Notes: a model not told the origin generated them from the letters alone. Numbered from the stretch's first letter, positions 15,206 through 24,285 are shown. The stretch is 64,000 nt of DNA from Aquitalea magnusonii (GCF_002217795.2 NZ_AP018823.1:2046001-2110000), one strand, 5' to 3'. Numbers and translations are program-made.

Positions 15206-16831
15206 CTATAGCTGAAAACGCGCTGTAATACCTTGCAAGTCGTGGGAGAGCGCGCTGAGCTGAGCAGAAGTCGTCGCAAGCTCTTCCACCGTGGCGCTAT
15301 TCTCTTCAGCCATCTGAGATACACGCTCCATGTTTTGTGCCAAGCTTTGACTGGCAATCCGCTGTTCACCTAGCGCATCGGTGATATTGGCAATGGTGCT
15401 CTCGATTTCATGCGTACTCGCACCAATACGTTCTATCGTTTGTGAGGCTAGCTCTGTACTGCTAGTCACGGCTTCTACGCTGCTCAAGCTAGAATTCATG
15501 CTACCTACTACCCGCGTGACACCTACCTGAATGGAGTTGATCATCTGGGTAATTTCCTGTGCTGATGAGGTGGTACGTTCGGCAAGTTTACGTACCTCAT
15601 CTGCTACCACTGCAAATCCCCGCCCCATTTCCCCGGCACGGGCGGCTTCGATAGCTGCATTAAGGGCAAGCAGGTTGGTTTGATCGGCAACATCACGAAT
15701 CACGGTGACAATACTGTCAATTTTTTGTACTTCGCTACTAAGAATATTCATCTGCGTGGAGGTACCACTAACGGCTTGGCTGACATCCTTGATCCGGGCA
15801 ACAGAATCGATCACTTCCTGGCCACCATCTCGCGCCAAGCTACCCGTTTGCAAAGACTGACGCTTGGCCTCGTCTGAATTATCGGCCACGTGGTTGATGC
15901 TGACCGTGAGCTGTTCGATAGTTGCAGCCGCTTCTGAGGTGGCCTCGGCCTGATGTTGCGCTCCGCCGGCCACTTGCTCGGCCATGCTGGATAGTTCTCT
16001 GGCGGAGTCGGAAACATTGTGCGCATTCAACTGGATTGCTTGAACAATCTGACGCAAGCCAGTACGCATTTCCTGTAGACCACTAGCGATCTTTATCGCT
16101 TCATCGCGTGCGGGAGGATATGTTTCATCATGTCCAGTCAGATCACCCTGGCGAATTTTTTCTACTAATTGGGCAGACTTCTGCAGCGGCACCGTAATGA
16201 GTCTGGCAATGAAGAGAGCGCTACCAATAGCGAGTAATAGCGCAATTCCGCCTACGGTCAGCATGTTGACCCTAGCACTTTGGTACGCACGGGAAGCATC
16301 CTGAATAGACTTCTGCATTTCCTCTTCTTGCAACGAGGAAAAATCTTTCAGGCTTGCCATGAAGGTATTGTTAGCTGGCGCAACTTTCTGCTTAACCATT
16401 TCCGCTGCTTCAACAGTTTTGTGAGCACGAATCAGGGGGTAGGTTTGTTCCAGAGCCGCACTCAGCGCCTTGTTCTGCTCTTTCAATTTTTCAAAGAGTT
16501 CCTTACCTTTCGCCGTAGAAAGGAGAGACTCCACCTTGCCCATATCATCGTCCTGAGACTTGTCCAGGCTTATCACTTTCGATATATACCCTTCGGTATC
16601 TTCGGTACTGAAAATGATCGCATTACGTATTTCTCGGGCCATATCGAGCGATTTGGCCGTCACACTGTGTACAAGGGCTATCTTGGGATAGCGATCCTGT
16701 GTCATGTCAATAATTTTGCTATTGATGGTTTGCATGTTCACAACGGCCACACCCAGCAGGATGGACAACAGCACAATCATCAGGGTGAAGCCCCCCAGCA
16801 GTTTTTGCCTTACAGAGAACTGACTAAACAT
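15206..16831 (-). CDS. Methyl-accepting chemotaxis protein
   Basis: This 541-residue receptor has membrane helix 1 (residues 10-32), a periplasmic four-helix-bundle sensor of the 4HB_MCP type (about 33-188), membrane helix 2 (190-212), a HAMP domain (to about 265) and a long signalling coiled coil. The conserved hairpin tip reads [19 protein letters not shown] and couples to CheA/CheW. No C-terminal NWETF-type CheR tether is present. The ligand cannot be read from the sequence. No other chemotaxis gene is nearby and the base composition is lower in GC than the core genes, so it is a stand-alone accessory receptor. The start at 16831 puts the first helix at the expected place. Confidence 0.92.
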   Translation of the reverse strand: MFSQFSVRQKLLGGFTLMIVLLSILLGVAVVNMQTINSKIIDMTQDRYPKIALVHSVTAKSLDMAREIRNAIIFSTEDTEGYISKVISLDKSQDDDMGKVESLLSTAKGKELFEKLKEQNKALSAALEQTYPLIRAHKTVEAAEMVKQKVAPANNTFMASLKDFSSLQEEEMQKSIQDASRAYQSARVNMLTVGGIALLLAIGSALFIARLITVPLQKSAQLVEKIRQGDLTGHDETYPPARDEAIKIASGLQEMRTGLRQIVQAIQLNAHNVSDSARELSSMAEQVAGGAQHQAEATSEAAATIEQLTVSINHVADNSDEAKRQSLQTGSLARDGGQEVIDSVARIKDVSQAVSGTSTQMNILSSEVQKIDSIVTVIRDVADQTNLLALNAAIEAARAGEMGRGFAVVADEVRKLAERTTSSAQEITQMINSIQVGVTRVVGSMNSSLSSVEAVTSSTELASQTIERIGASTHEIESTIANITDALGEQRIASQSLAQNMERVSQMAEENSATVEELATTSAQLSALSHDLQGITARFQL

Positions 16832-17620
16832 AAAATTCCTCGCCTTTAATGTTTAATTTTACCTACACCGATACAAATTATTTCAATCGGCGCTTGATTT
16901 TAGGTTACTTATTCGCAACTTACTAATTAGTGAAGCAGAAAATGAAGGCAATACGTTGCCAAATGAAATTTTTGTGCAATTAAAATATTGATATGCACAA
17001 TTTATAGTAGCCACATGAAACCAAGGTGTCTAGCCAGCTCAATTTATTTGAAAAGTATTACAATAATTTTCTTATAAAAATAATAATGTCTTTGATTTTA
17101 TTCACGCTTTAATCATTTGGCATTTTTGCGGCAAATACTGCCATCCATGCTTTAAATTAGATAATTGCTTGATTTTGCAGGAGGCCCACCAGCAAAAAGC
17201 CAGCAGCAAGGCATGCGGCGATAGTTGTCGCATCCCGCGACAATGTTTTGAGCAAACGTATCTGGAAACTTGCCACCACCCATCAGGCAATGGCGCAGAC
17301 ATCGCGGCCAGCAACGCTGTGCTGGCCCTCCCTTTCGAGCAGTTTCCGCCCTACCCGCCCATCGCTAGAGTGTGCCGCTGGTGCTCAACACACCATCTCG
17401 AAGCGGTTGCCGTACCCGAAAGCTTGACGGCATTTTTACGTCCATCGGTTTTGTCATTGTCCGTTTTTGTGGACAATGCGCAGCTTATGGCCGGGTAGCG
17501 TGCAGTCATACAATACTCGGGCAACCGGGAAAATCTGCAGGCCGTCTTCGAGCGGTGTTGAAGTACCTGGCCACCCTCTCAACAGGGGTGACTTTCAACG
17601 TACTCGAAGGAACCCGCTTC
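16832..17620. other. AT-rich intergenic region
   Basis: About 790 bp without a convincing gene. 16832-17165 is AT-rich and carries the MCP promoter region; TAAG-N16-GCCGATTG on the minus strand (16911-16884) is a weak sigma-28-like match. CATTGTCC (17455-17462) and GGACAATG (17471-17478) form a hairpin. The last 40 bp hold the AAGGA ribosome-binding site of the BRO-N-like gene. Confidence 0.5.
16884..16911 (-). promoter_or_regulatory. Weak sigma-28 (FliA)-like promoter of the MCP gene
   Basis: TAAG, 16 bases, GCCGATTG on the minus strand, about 55 bases before the ATG. The -10 half resembles GCCGATAA; the -35 half is one base off TAAA. Chemoreceptor genes are often FliA-dependent, but the match is partial. 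Confidence 0.3.
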
Positions 17621-18305
17621 ATGACAACGCACCCCCCCCCAACACCCGCCTCCCCTTTGCTGTTACTACCACGGCAAGCCGCTGCATATTCGGCACCACC
17701 ACGGCCAATGGTGGCTGCACAGCGGCGATGTGCTGGCGGTCATTGGCCGTCGGCTGGGAAGCCGCATGCAGCAATTACTGGCGGCAGACCCGACCCGCGA
17801 AAACACCGCAGAAACTGAAGACATCAAGGAATACTGGCCCGCCACGGCACTGCTGCGCGCCTTGCGTCGCAGTGGCAAGCCGCTGGCGCGGCAGTTGCGT
17901 GACTGGTTGAACAGGGAGCTGCTGCCGGCACTGGCGCAGTTACCGCCTGCCGCGCCGCGTTGGGAGCAAGCGCTGGCGCTGGCGGCGGAGGCCGGGGTGC
18001 AGGTGAGTCATGCGGTGTTGCAAACGGTATTGGCGCAGGGCGCGCGCTGGCAGCATTCGCACTGGTTGCTGACGCTGGATTACACACCGGATCACCCCTT
18101 GCGTCATGCGCATGGCCGTTTGCTGGGGCTGAACAGTTCGGCTACGCCCTTGCAGGCGCTGGCGCAGCAGATTGCCACGCCGCCGGGCATCTCTGCCGAT
18201 AATGGCGAGTTGCTGGGGCTGGCCGCCGCCTGCCATCAGCGCTTGCACAGCCGTCTGTCGCGGCAGTTGCTGCGACAGAGGCAGGGTCAAAGCTGCCCGG
18301 CTTGA
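17621..18305 (+). pseudogene. BRO-N-like protein, frame broken at a C9 tract (possible phase variation)
   Basis: An ATG at 17621 with a well-placed AAGGA starts a frame that meets nine consecutive C (17632-17640). In the present length the frame is wrong; with eight C it joins the long frame that ends at 18305, giving about 227 residues. That frame reads YYHGKPLHIRHHHGQWWLHSGD then VLAVIGRRLG, and later SGKPLARQLRDWLNRELLPAL. This resembles the BRO N-terminal domain of phage antirepressor-like proteins, though the match is by eye. A GTG at 17730 could start a shorter 191-residue protein lacking the conserved Trp region. Either a slipped-strand phase switch, a true mutation or a sequence error is possible. 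It is convergent with nrdG. Confidence 0.55.
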
Positions 18306-18342
18306 AGTATGGCGCGAGTGCGCAGACGGTAGTGCGTGAAAA

Positions 18343-19080
18343 CTAGGCGTGACGCCAGCCAAACTGGCAAAAGCGCCGCTGCCAGTCGTCCAGTACCGCC
18401 TGTCCCGGCCATTGTGCGGCGTCGAACAATGGCTGGCCTTTGGCATCCCGCCCCTGTTGCAAGGCGGCGTGGGTGACGCCCTTGGCCTGCAGGCTTGCCG
18501 CCAGCTGATGCAGGCTGTCTGCCGTCATCAGGCGTGGGTCCAGCGTGGTGCGGCATTCCAGCGCGGCACCGCCGTCCGCTACCATGTCCAGCGCGATATC
18601 CAGCGCCTGCCACATGCGCGCCTCGCTGCCGGGCACGCCGGTGACGGCATCCACCCCGCCGGGCGCGGCCTTGATGTCGAGGCCGATCCAGTCCACCAGG
18701 CCCTTGAGTGCCGCCAGTCGCTGCGGGTAGATGCCCGCCGTATGCAGGCCGATGGCCAGGCCCAGTTGGCGGGCGTCCTGCATCCAGTCGGCCAGTTGCG
18801 GGGCCAGCGTGGCTTCGCCGCCGGAGAATACCACCCCGTCCAGAAAGCCCACGCGTTGCGCCAAGACCGCGCGGGCCGCGGGCCAATCCAGCACCCCGGC
18901 GCTGCGTGCCTGCAGCGTGGCATTGTGACAATAGCCGCAACGCCAGGGGCAGCCGGCCACAAACACCGTGGCCACCAGCCGCCCCGGCCAGTCGCAACTG
19001 GAAAATGGCTCGATGCCGGCCAGCGGCAGGCAGCCCGCGCCGGCCGGTGCAGCCGCCTCAGTGATGCAGATGCTGTTCAT
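18343..19080 (-). CDS. nrdG: Anaerobic ribonucleotide reductase activase NrdG (radical SAM)
   Basis: This protein of about 245 residues is a radical SAM enzyme with the CxxxCxxC cluster motif in GCPWRCGYCHN (residues 45-55), followed by the FSGGEA motif. It reduces S-adenosylmethionine to generate the glycyl radical on class III ribonucleotide reductase. I place the start at the ATG at 19080 by comparison with family length; an in-frame ATG at 19101 is possible. Either start overlaps the end of the small glycyl-radical gene upstream, which implies translational coupling. It belongs to the YfkA/PflA-like NrdG-2 type that is longer than the E. coli enzyme (154 residues). It completes the nrdD operon. 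Confidence 0.87.
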   Translation of the reverse strand: MNSICITEAAAPAGAGCLPLAGIEPFSSCDWPGRLVATVFVAGCPWRCGYCHNATLQARSAGVLDWPAARAVLAQRVGFLDGVVFSGGEATLAPQLADWMQDARQLGLAIGLHTAGIYPQRLAALKGLVDWIGLDIKAAPGGVDAVTGVPGSEARMWQALDIALDMVADGGAALECRTTLDPRLMTADSLHQLAASLQAKGVTHAALQQGRDAKGQPLFDAAQWPGQAVLDDWQRRFCQFGWRHA

Positions 19081-19234
19081 CAAAATGCACACGTTCGGCA
19101 AATTCGCCCTGCTTGCCGGTATTGAAGGCGGATACCGGGCGGAAGTAGCCCATCACGCGGGTCCATACTTCGCAGCGGGTGCGCAGGGACGGGTCCAGTT
19201 GTTCCGCCGGTTTGATTTCGGTTTGATGTGACAT
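19058..19234 (-). CDS. Stand-alone glycyl-radical domain of class III ribonucleotide reductase
   Basis: A 58-codon gene too small for most gene finders. It begins MSHQTEIKPAEQL and contains CEVWTRVMGYFRPVSAFNTG and GEFAERVHF, the C-terminal radical domain normally fused to NrdD. The Gly of RVMGYF (residue 29) should carry the radical. A GGAG six bases before the ATG supports independent translation. The large nrdD frame upstream ends just after its zinc ribbon, exactly where this domain should follow, and 149 bp of unrelated sequence separates them. The product probably docks onto NrdD and is activated by NrdG, encoded immediately downstream with a 23-bp overlap. Confidence 0.88.
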   Translation of the reverse strand: MSHQTEIKPAEQLDPSLRTRCEVWTRVMGYFRPVSAFNTGKQGEFAERVHFDEQHLHH

Positions 19235-19383
19235 ATTGTTCTCCGGTGAGAGGGGAAAAATGAGGCGCGGCTAACAAAACGGCCTAGCGCCCCTGGGCTA
19301 AGGCGCGCTGACACAGGCCGCCCGGCGCTGGGGCAAGGCGGCGCAGCGCAGCAGCAGGTTTGTGCCTGGCTGCGCCATGCTGT

Positions 19384-21105
19384 TTAGCAGCAGCCGGGCG
19401 CGCTGGCTGCCGTGCTGCGGGCCAGCAGTTCGGCATCGCACTTGGGGCAGAATTCGTGGTGGCCAGTCAGGTAGCCATGCCGCGGGCAGACCGAAAACGT
19501 TGGCGTCACCGTGATATAAGGCAGGCGGAAGCGTTGCAGCGAGCGCTGCACCAGTTGCTTGCAGGCCGCGGCAGAGCTGACTGCCTCGGTCATGTACAGG
19601 TGCAGTACCGTGCCGCCGGTATAACGGCGCTGCAGTGGCTCCTGGTGCTGCAAGGCCAGGAAGGGGTCATCGGTATGCCCGGCTGGCAACTGGCTGGAGT
19701 TGGTGTAGTAAGGCTTGTCCAGCGGGCCGGCCTGCAGGATGTCGGGGTAGCGCTTGCGGTCTTCGCGGGCAAAGCGGTAGGTGGTGCCTTCGGCCGGGGT
19801 GGCTTCCAGGTTGTACAGGTGGCCGGTGTCTTCCTGCATTTGCACCATGCGGGCGCGGATGTGGTCCAGCAGCGCCAGCGCCAGTTGCTGGCCGGCGGGG
19901 CTGCTGATGTCGTCGCGATCACCGGTGTAATTGCGCACCAGTTCGTTGATGCCATTCACCCCCACGGTGGAGAAGTGATTGCGCAGCGTGCCCAGATAGC
20001 GCTTGGTGTAGGGGTACAGGCCATCATCCATCCAGCCCTGCACCCGTTCGCGCTTGATTTCCAGGCTGATGCGGGCCAGTGCCAGCAGACGGTCGGTTTC
20101 GGCCAGCAGGCCTTCCCAGTCACCCCGGAAGCGATAGCCCAGCCGCGCGCAGTTAAGCGTAACCACGCCTAGCGAACCGGTTTGTTCGGCGCTGCCAAAC
20201 AGGCCGTTGCCGCGCTTGAGCAGCTCGCGCAGGTCCAGTTGCAGGCGGCAGCACATGGAGCGCACCATTTGCGGCTCCAGGTCGGAATTCAGGAAGTTCT
20301 GGAAATACGGCAGGCCGTAACGCGCGGTCAGGTCAAACAGCAAATCGGCGTTGGCGCTGTCCCAGTCAAAATCCGGCGTGATGTTGTAGGTGGGAATGGG
20401 AAAGGTAAACGCCCGGCCATGGGCATCGCCCGCCCCCATCACCCGCAGGAAGGCGCGGTTGATGCGGTCCATTTCCGGCTGGCAATCGCCATAGCAGAAG
20501 GGCATTTCCTCACCGGCGATGATGGGGATTTGCCCGGCCAGGTCCACCGGGCAGGTCCAGTCGAAGGTGAGGTTGGTAAACGGGGTTTGCGTACCCCAGC
20601 GCGAGGGGACGTTAAGGTTGTAGACAAACTCCTGCATCGCCTGCTCTACCTGGGCATCACTCAGCGCATCGCGTTTGACAAAGGGTGCCAGATAGGTGTC
20701 CACGCTGGAAAATGCCTGTGCGCCTGCCCATTCGTTTTGCAAGGTGCCAAGGAAATTCACCATCTGGCCCAGGGCGGAACCCAGGTGACGCGGCGGCGCG
20801 GATTCCACCCGCCCCGGCACGCCATTGAAGCCATCATGCAGCAACTGACGCAGCGACCAGCCGGCGCAGTAACCGGCCAGCACGTCCAGATCATGCAGGT
20901 GGAAGTCTGCATCGCGGTGAGCCTGCGCCACCTGCGGCGGGTAGATGCCATCCAGCCAGTAGTTGGCGGTGAGCTTGCCGGCGGCGTTGAGTATCATCCC
21001 GCCCAGGCTGTAACCCTGGTTGGCATTGGCAGAAACACGCCAGTCGGCGCGGCTGAGGTATTCGTCCAGCGTGGCAAGCGGATTCACCAGTACAGTATTT
21101 TTCAT
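19384..21105 (-). CDS. nrdD: Anaerobic ribonucleoside-triphosphate reductase, catalytic part (lacks radical domain)
   Basis: The 573-residue protein matches the ten-stranded barrel core of class III ribonucleotide reductase: NANQGYSLGGM near residue 29, FHLHDLDVLAGYC near residue 68, NLNVPSRWGTQTPFTNLTFD near residue 165 and the C-terminal zinc ribbon CPRHGY...CPKC (residues 540-560). It reduces ribonucleotides to deoxyribonucleotides without oxygen. Two usual parts are absent: the N-terminal ATP-cone (about 100 residues) and the C-terminal glycyl-radical segment, which is encoded separately at 19058-19234. The frame ends with ARSTAASAPGCC. Upstream are an FNR site and two NrdR boxes. Confidence 0.92.
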   Translation of the reverse strand: MKNTVLVNPLATLDEYLSRADWRVSANANQGYSLGGMILNAAGKLTANYWLDGIYPPQVAQAHRDADFHLHDLDVLAGYCAGWSLRQLLHDGFNGVPGRVESAPPRHLGSALGQMVNFLGTLQNEWAGAQAFSSVDTYLAPFVKRDALSDAQVEQAMQEFVYNLNVPSRWGTQTPFTNLTFDWTCPVDLAGQIPIIAGEEMPFCYGDCQPEMDRINRAFLRVMGAGDAHGRAFTFPIPTYNITPDFDWDSANADLLFDLTARYGLPYFQNFLNSDLEPQMVRSMCCRLQLDLRELLKRGNGLFGSAEQTGSLGVVTLNCARLGYRFRGDWEGLLAETDRLLALARISLEIKRERVQGWMDDGLYPYTKRYLGTLRNHFSTVGVNGINELVRNYTGDRDDISSPAGQQLALALLDHIRARMVQMQEDTGHLYNLEATPAEGTTYRFAREDRKRYPDILQAGPLDKPYYTNSSQLPAGHTDDPFLALQHQEPLQRRYTGGTVLHLYMTEAVSSAAACKQLVQRSLQRFRLPYITVTPTFSVCPRHGYLTGHHEFCPKCDAELLARSTAASAPGCC

Positions 21106-21120
21106 AACAATATGTAGTGA
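21105..21120 (-). promoter_or_regulatory. NrdR box 1
   Basis: TAACAATATGTAGTGA has the NrdR core CWATATATWG with one mismatch (CAATATGTAG) and overlaps the nrdD start. NrdR represses ribonucleotide reductase genes when dATP is high. Confidence 0.65.
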
Positions 21121-21134
21121 TTTAAAATTTCAAA

Positions 21135-21150
21135 ACACTATATATTGATT
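21135..21150 (-). promoter_or_regulatory. NrdR box 2
   Basis: ACACTATATATTGATT contains a perfect core CTATATATTG. It is 30 bp (three helical turns) from box 1, the paired spacing that NrdR needs. Confidence 0.75.
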
Positions 21151-21182
21151 TTTCTGCCACGGCAGCGCTGACAGAAAAAGAC

Positions 21183-21196
21183 TTGATCCGTATCAA
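21183..21196 (-). promoter_or_regulatory. FNR/ANR site upstream of nrdD
   Basis: TTGATCCGTATCAA is a perfect match to the FNR consensus TTGAT-N4-ATCAA, about 85 bp upstream of the nrdD start. It explains anaerobic induction of this operon. It could also serve the divergent kinase gene at 21389, but that is less likely from its position. Confidence 0.85.
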
Positions 21197-21388
21197 GCGC
21201 AGCCCTGCCCCACGGCCAAGCCACGTTGGCCGGCGCACCCGCCAGCACCGCATGGCTGACCAGCGCGCAGAACGGTCAGCTCAGCGGACTATAATGGGCT
21301 GCAACACCCGGCCGCCGTCCCCTGGCGGCACCAACCTTGAGATAAGCAGATAAGCCCAGGCCCACGGCCTTGCGGCGGCACACTATTC

Positions 21389-23182
21389 ATGATCAGCAAT
21401 CTGCAACCGTCATCGCAGGAAAAAGTGCGCATCGAACAGATCCGCCTGCTGCTCAATAATCTGGGCAGCTCGGTGCTGCCCGGCATTCTGGTGGTATTGC
21501 TGGTGGCCTATGCCTTGCAACACCAGGCCGACCCCTTGCGACTGAGCGGGTGGTGCGTGCTGGTGATTGCCTCCAAGCTCATCGACATTGTCGACGCCCG
21601 CCGTATTCTGGCCCGGCCCATTCTGCCTGCCGCACTGCCCAGGCTGCGGCGGCGTCTGGTACTGCTGCACGCCATCGACGGTGCCGCCTGGGGCAGCCTG
21701 ATGTGGGTGGGTCTGAATCCGGCATCGCCGCCAAGCTGGATTCTGGCCATTGCCGTGCTGTCCGGCGTGGCTGGCAATTCCATGTCCATCCTGTCGCCCG
21801 TGCTGCCGGTGTTCATCGGCTTCATTTCACTGGAGCTGGGCATGATCGCGCTCAAGTCGCTGTTATCGGATGCGCTGGCGCTAAACACGCTGGGGCTGGC
21901 TGCCATCATGTATCTGGCCACCCTGCTGATGCAGGCGCGTAATAGCGAACGCGCCGCGCGTGGGGCCATCGAACTGCGCTTTGAAAACCTGGAACTGGTA
22001 GACCGGCTGCGCCAGGCGTCTGCCGAATCGCGCCGGGCACAACAGGAGGCAGAGCAGGCCAATCTTGCCAAGTCGAAATTCCTGGCCGCCGCCAGCCACG
22101 ACCTGCGCCAACCCATCCACGCGCAGGGGCTATTTCTGGAAGTGCTGGGCAAAACCGCACTGGATGCCAGGCAGCAAAGCCTGCTGGCCAATATCCAGAG
22201 CGCCACCAATGCCTCGGCGGAAATGCTGCACAGCCTGCTGGATTATTCGCGGGTGGATGCCGGGGTGATCACCCCGCAGCTGCAAGCCTTTGCCCTGCAG
22301 CCACTGCTAAACAAGATGGAAAGAGAGCTGGCACCGCTGGCCAACACCAAGGGGCTGTTCTACCGCAGCCGTGACACGGCCGAGGTGGTGATGTCCGACC
22401 CGTCGCTGATCGAGCTGATCCTGCGCAACCTCATCAGCAATGCCATCCGTTACACCCAGCACGGCGGCATCCTGGTGGGCTGCCGCCGCCGTGGCGACCA
22501 GTTGTGGCTGGAGATATGGGACAGCGGCATTGGCATAGCCGCGCAGCAACAGCAGGAAATCTTTGACGAGTTCCACCAACTGGGGAATCCGGAACGCGAC
22601 CGCAAGAAAGGCCTGGGCCTTGGGCTGGCCATCGTGCGCGGCCTCACCCAACTGCTGCAACACCCCTTGCGTGTAGCATCGCGGCCAGGCCGCGGCAGTG
22701 TGTTCCGCCTTGGCCTGCCACGCATCGCCACCGCCAGCCCGCTGCCAGCGGCAGCCGCGCCGGCAGTCGGCATCAGCCAATGCCTGCCCAAGGCCACCGT
22801 GCTGCTGATCGAGGATGACGATATTGTGCGCAGCAGCATGGTGCTGCTGTTGCAAAGCTGGGGCTGCCAGTGCATGGCGGCAGAGTCGCTGGACGCTGCC
22901 CTGCCCTGGCTCAATCACAAGCAACCGGACTTGCTGATCAGCGACTACCGGCTGCGTGAACAAAAAAACGGCAGTGATGCCATCCACGCCATCCGCCAGG
23001 CGGTGGGCCGCGACATTCCGGCCCTGCTGCTGACCGGCGACACCGCCCCGGCCCGGCTACGCGAAGCCAGCGACAGCGGCCTGCCCTTGCTGCACAAGCC
23101 GGTTGCCCCCGCACAACTGTACGACAGCCTTAACCAGCTACTCAGCCAACAGCCGTGCGCGCCGCAAGGCAGCGCACAGTAG
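21389..23182 (+). CDS. Hybrid sensor histidine kinase/response regulator
   Basis: The 597-residue protein has an N-terminal membrane domain of about six helices (residues 20-185), a short coiled coil, a HisKA domain with His237 in AAASHDLRQPIHAQGLFLE, a HATPase domain (NLISNAIRYT, DSGIGI, GLGLAI) and a C-terminal receiver domain (from VLLIEDDDIV; phosphoacceptor Asp519 in LISDYR). The SHDLRQPIHAQ box is typical of Pseudomonas-type kinases such as NahK/ErcS-like proteins. Signal and target are unknown. A LuxR-type response regulator gene follows 178 bp downstream, so the two probably form one system. Confidence 0.88.
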   Translation: MISNLQPSSQEKVRIEQIRLLLNNLGSSVLPGILVVLLVAYALQHQADPLRLSGWCVLVIASKLIDIVDARRILARPILPAALPRLRRRLVLLHAIDGAAWGSLMWVGLNPASPPSWILAIAVLSGVAGNSMSILSPVLPVFIGFISLELGMIALKSLLSDALALNTLGLAAIMYLATLLMQARNSERAARGAIELRFENLELVDRLRQASAESRRAQQEAEQANLAKSKFLAAASHDLRQPIHAQGLFLEVLGKTALDARQQSLLANIQSATNASAEMLHSLLDYSRVDAGVITPQLQAFALQPLLNKMERELAPLANTKGLFYRSRDTAEVVMSDPSLIELILRNLISNAIRYTQHGGILVGCRRRGDQLWLEIWDSGIGIAAQQQQEIFDEFHQLGNPERDRKKGLGLGLAIVRGLTQLLQHPLRVASRPGRGSVFRLGLPRIATASPLPAAAAPAVGISQCLPKATVLLIEDDDIVRSSMVLLLQSWGCQCMAAESLDAALPWLNHKQPDLLISDYRLREQKNGSDAIHAIRQAVGRDIPALLLTGDTAPARLREASDSGLPLLHKPVAPAQLYDSLNQLLSQQPCAPQGSAQ

Positions 23183-23360
23183 AAAGGCTTTGCTTTTTTC
23201 TGAAAAAAGCACATATTTGCCAAGCCGGGAATTTCCATCCACTTGACATGGCAGGCCATGCCAGTGGACGCCACCGGCCCGGATCGCCCCATGCCCAGGC
23301 TGCACCAGCGGTTCAGCCTGCATAGCCCGTAGCTATTCCTTATCAGACGACCCATGCACC

Positions 23361-23966
23361 ATGCTTAGCGCCAGACTGCTTCTCATCGACGACCACGCCC
23401 TGTTTCGTACCGGCCTGCGCCTGGTACTGGAAAACAACGACAAGGTTGGCAATATTCTTGAAGCCGGCACCGTGATGGATGCCATCCACCAGTACGGCAG
23501 CACGCCGGTGGACATCATCCTGCTGGACATCCAACTGCCCGGCCTGAACGGCTTGGATGGCGTCACCGTGCTGCGCCGACATTTCCAGTCGGCACGCATC
23601 ATCATCCTGTCGGCCAGCCCGGAGCTGGCCAGCGCCACACCGGACATTGCCGGGGTGCTGGCCAAATCCGCCAGTGTCGAGCAGATTGACCAGGCGCTGG
23701 AACGCTGCCTGCGTGGCGAGGCTCTGATCGACGCGGCACCGGCCAAGGCGGCAGGCCGCGGCTCGCAACTGACGCCGCGCCAACTGGAAGTGCTCAGCGA
23801 GCTGTGCCTGGGCCGCTCCAACAAGGCCATTGCCAATAGCCTGGGCCTGTCGGAAAACACCGTGCGCGTGCATGTGGCCGCCATCCTGGAACAGTTTGGC
23901 GTCTACAGCCGTACCGAGGCGGTGCTGGAAGCGCAGCGCCGTGGCCTGGTACAGGTAATGCGCTGA
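23361..23966 (+). CDS. LuxR/NarL-family response regulator
   Basis: This 201-residue regulator has a receiver domain (LLIDDHALFRTGLRLVLE; phosphoacceptor Asp in IILLDIQLPG, about residue 56) and a C-terminal LuxR-type helix-turn-helix (LTPRQLEVLSELCLGRSNKAIANSL onward, with NTVRVHVAAILEQFGV as recognition helix). It follows a hybrid kinase gene in the same direction and probably receives phosphate from it. The inverted repeat at 24162-24179 downstream, in front of the transporter operon, is a candidate target. The target pathway is not shown by the sequence. Confidence 0.88.
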   Translation: MLSARLLLIDDHALFRTGLRLVLENNDKVGNILEAGTVMDAIHQYGSTPVDIILLDIQLPGLNGLDGVTVLRRHFQSARIIILSASPELASATPDIAGVLAKSASVEQIDQALERCLRGEALIDAAPAKAAGRGSQLTPRQLEVLSELCLGRSNKAIANSLGLSENTVRVHVAAILEQFGVYSRTEAVLEAQRRGLVQVMR

Positions 23967-24285
23967 TGCGCTGGCAGCCCCGCCACCACCGACGTTCACA
24001 AGCTTGCGCGCCCTGCTAGGCGCGGCATGGCACTGCTGCCGGGCTTTCCGGGCAGCCCGCAGGGCATTGCCGGTGGCCGCTACCTGGACCGGAACCTTCC
24101 CGCCCACCGCCATTGCTGCGCCAGCGCTAAGGCTGCCAGCGGCTGAAACATGCTGATGGCGTGTAGGAATCGCCCTACAGGACTACAGCATTTATCCTGA
24201 CAGCAAAATCCGCCGCTGGCCGATATCCGCACTGTCATGCGGTTTTTACAATTCAGTCATCACCATTTAAACAACAGGAGTGGTC
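23967..24285. other. Intergenic region before the polyamine-type ABC operon
   Basis: It contains no gene. It holds the TGTAGG inverted repeat at 24162-24179 and the AGGAG ribosome-binding site of the ATPase gene at 24276-24280. No confident sigma-70 promoter was recognised. Confidence 0.5.
24162..24179. promoter_or_regulatory. Inverted repeat, candidate operator
   Basis: TGTAGG, six bases, CCTACA, perfect symmetry, about 105 bp upstream of the ABC operon. It may bind the LuxR-type regulator encoded just upstream; this is a guess from position. Confidence 0.4.

Noticed and set aside
17169..17498. Plus-strand frame of 109 codons upstream of the BRO-N-like gene
   Set aside because: No ribosome-binding site, no domain and a composition unlike coding sequence.
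18349..19125. Plus-strand frame opposite nrdG
   Set aside because: Antisense to a radical SAM gene with clear motifs; no independent evidence.
19234..19383. An intron or intein between the two nrdD parts
   Set aside because: The gap is only 149 bp, has stops in frame and no splice motifs, and the downstream part has its own ribosome-binding site.
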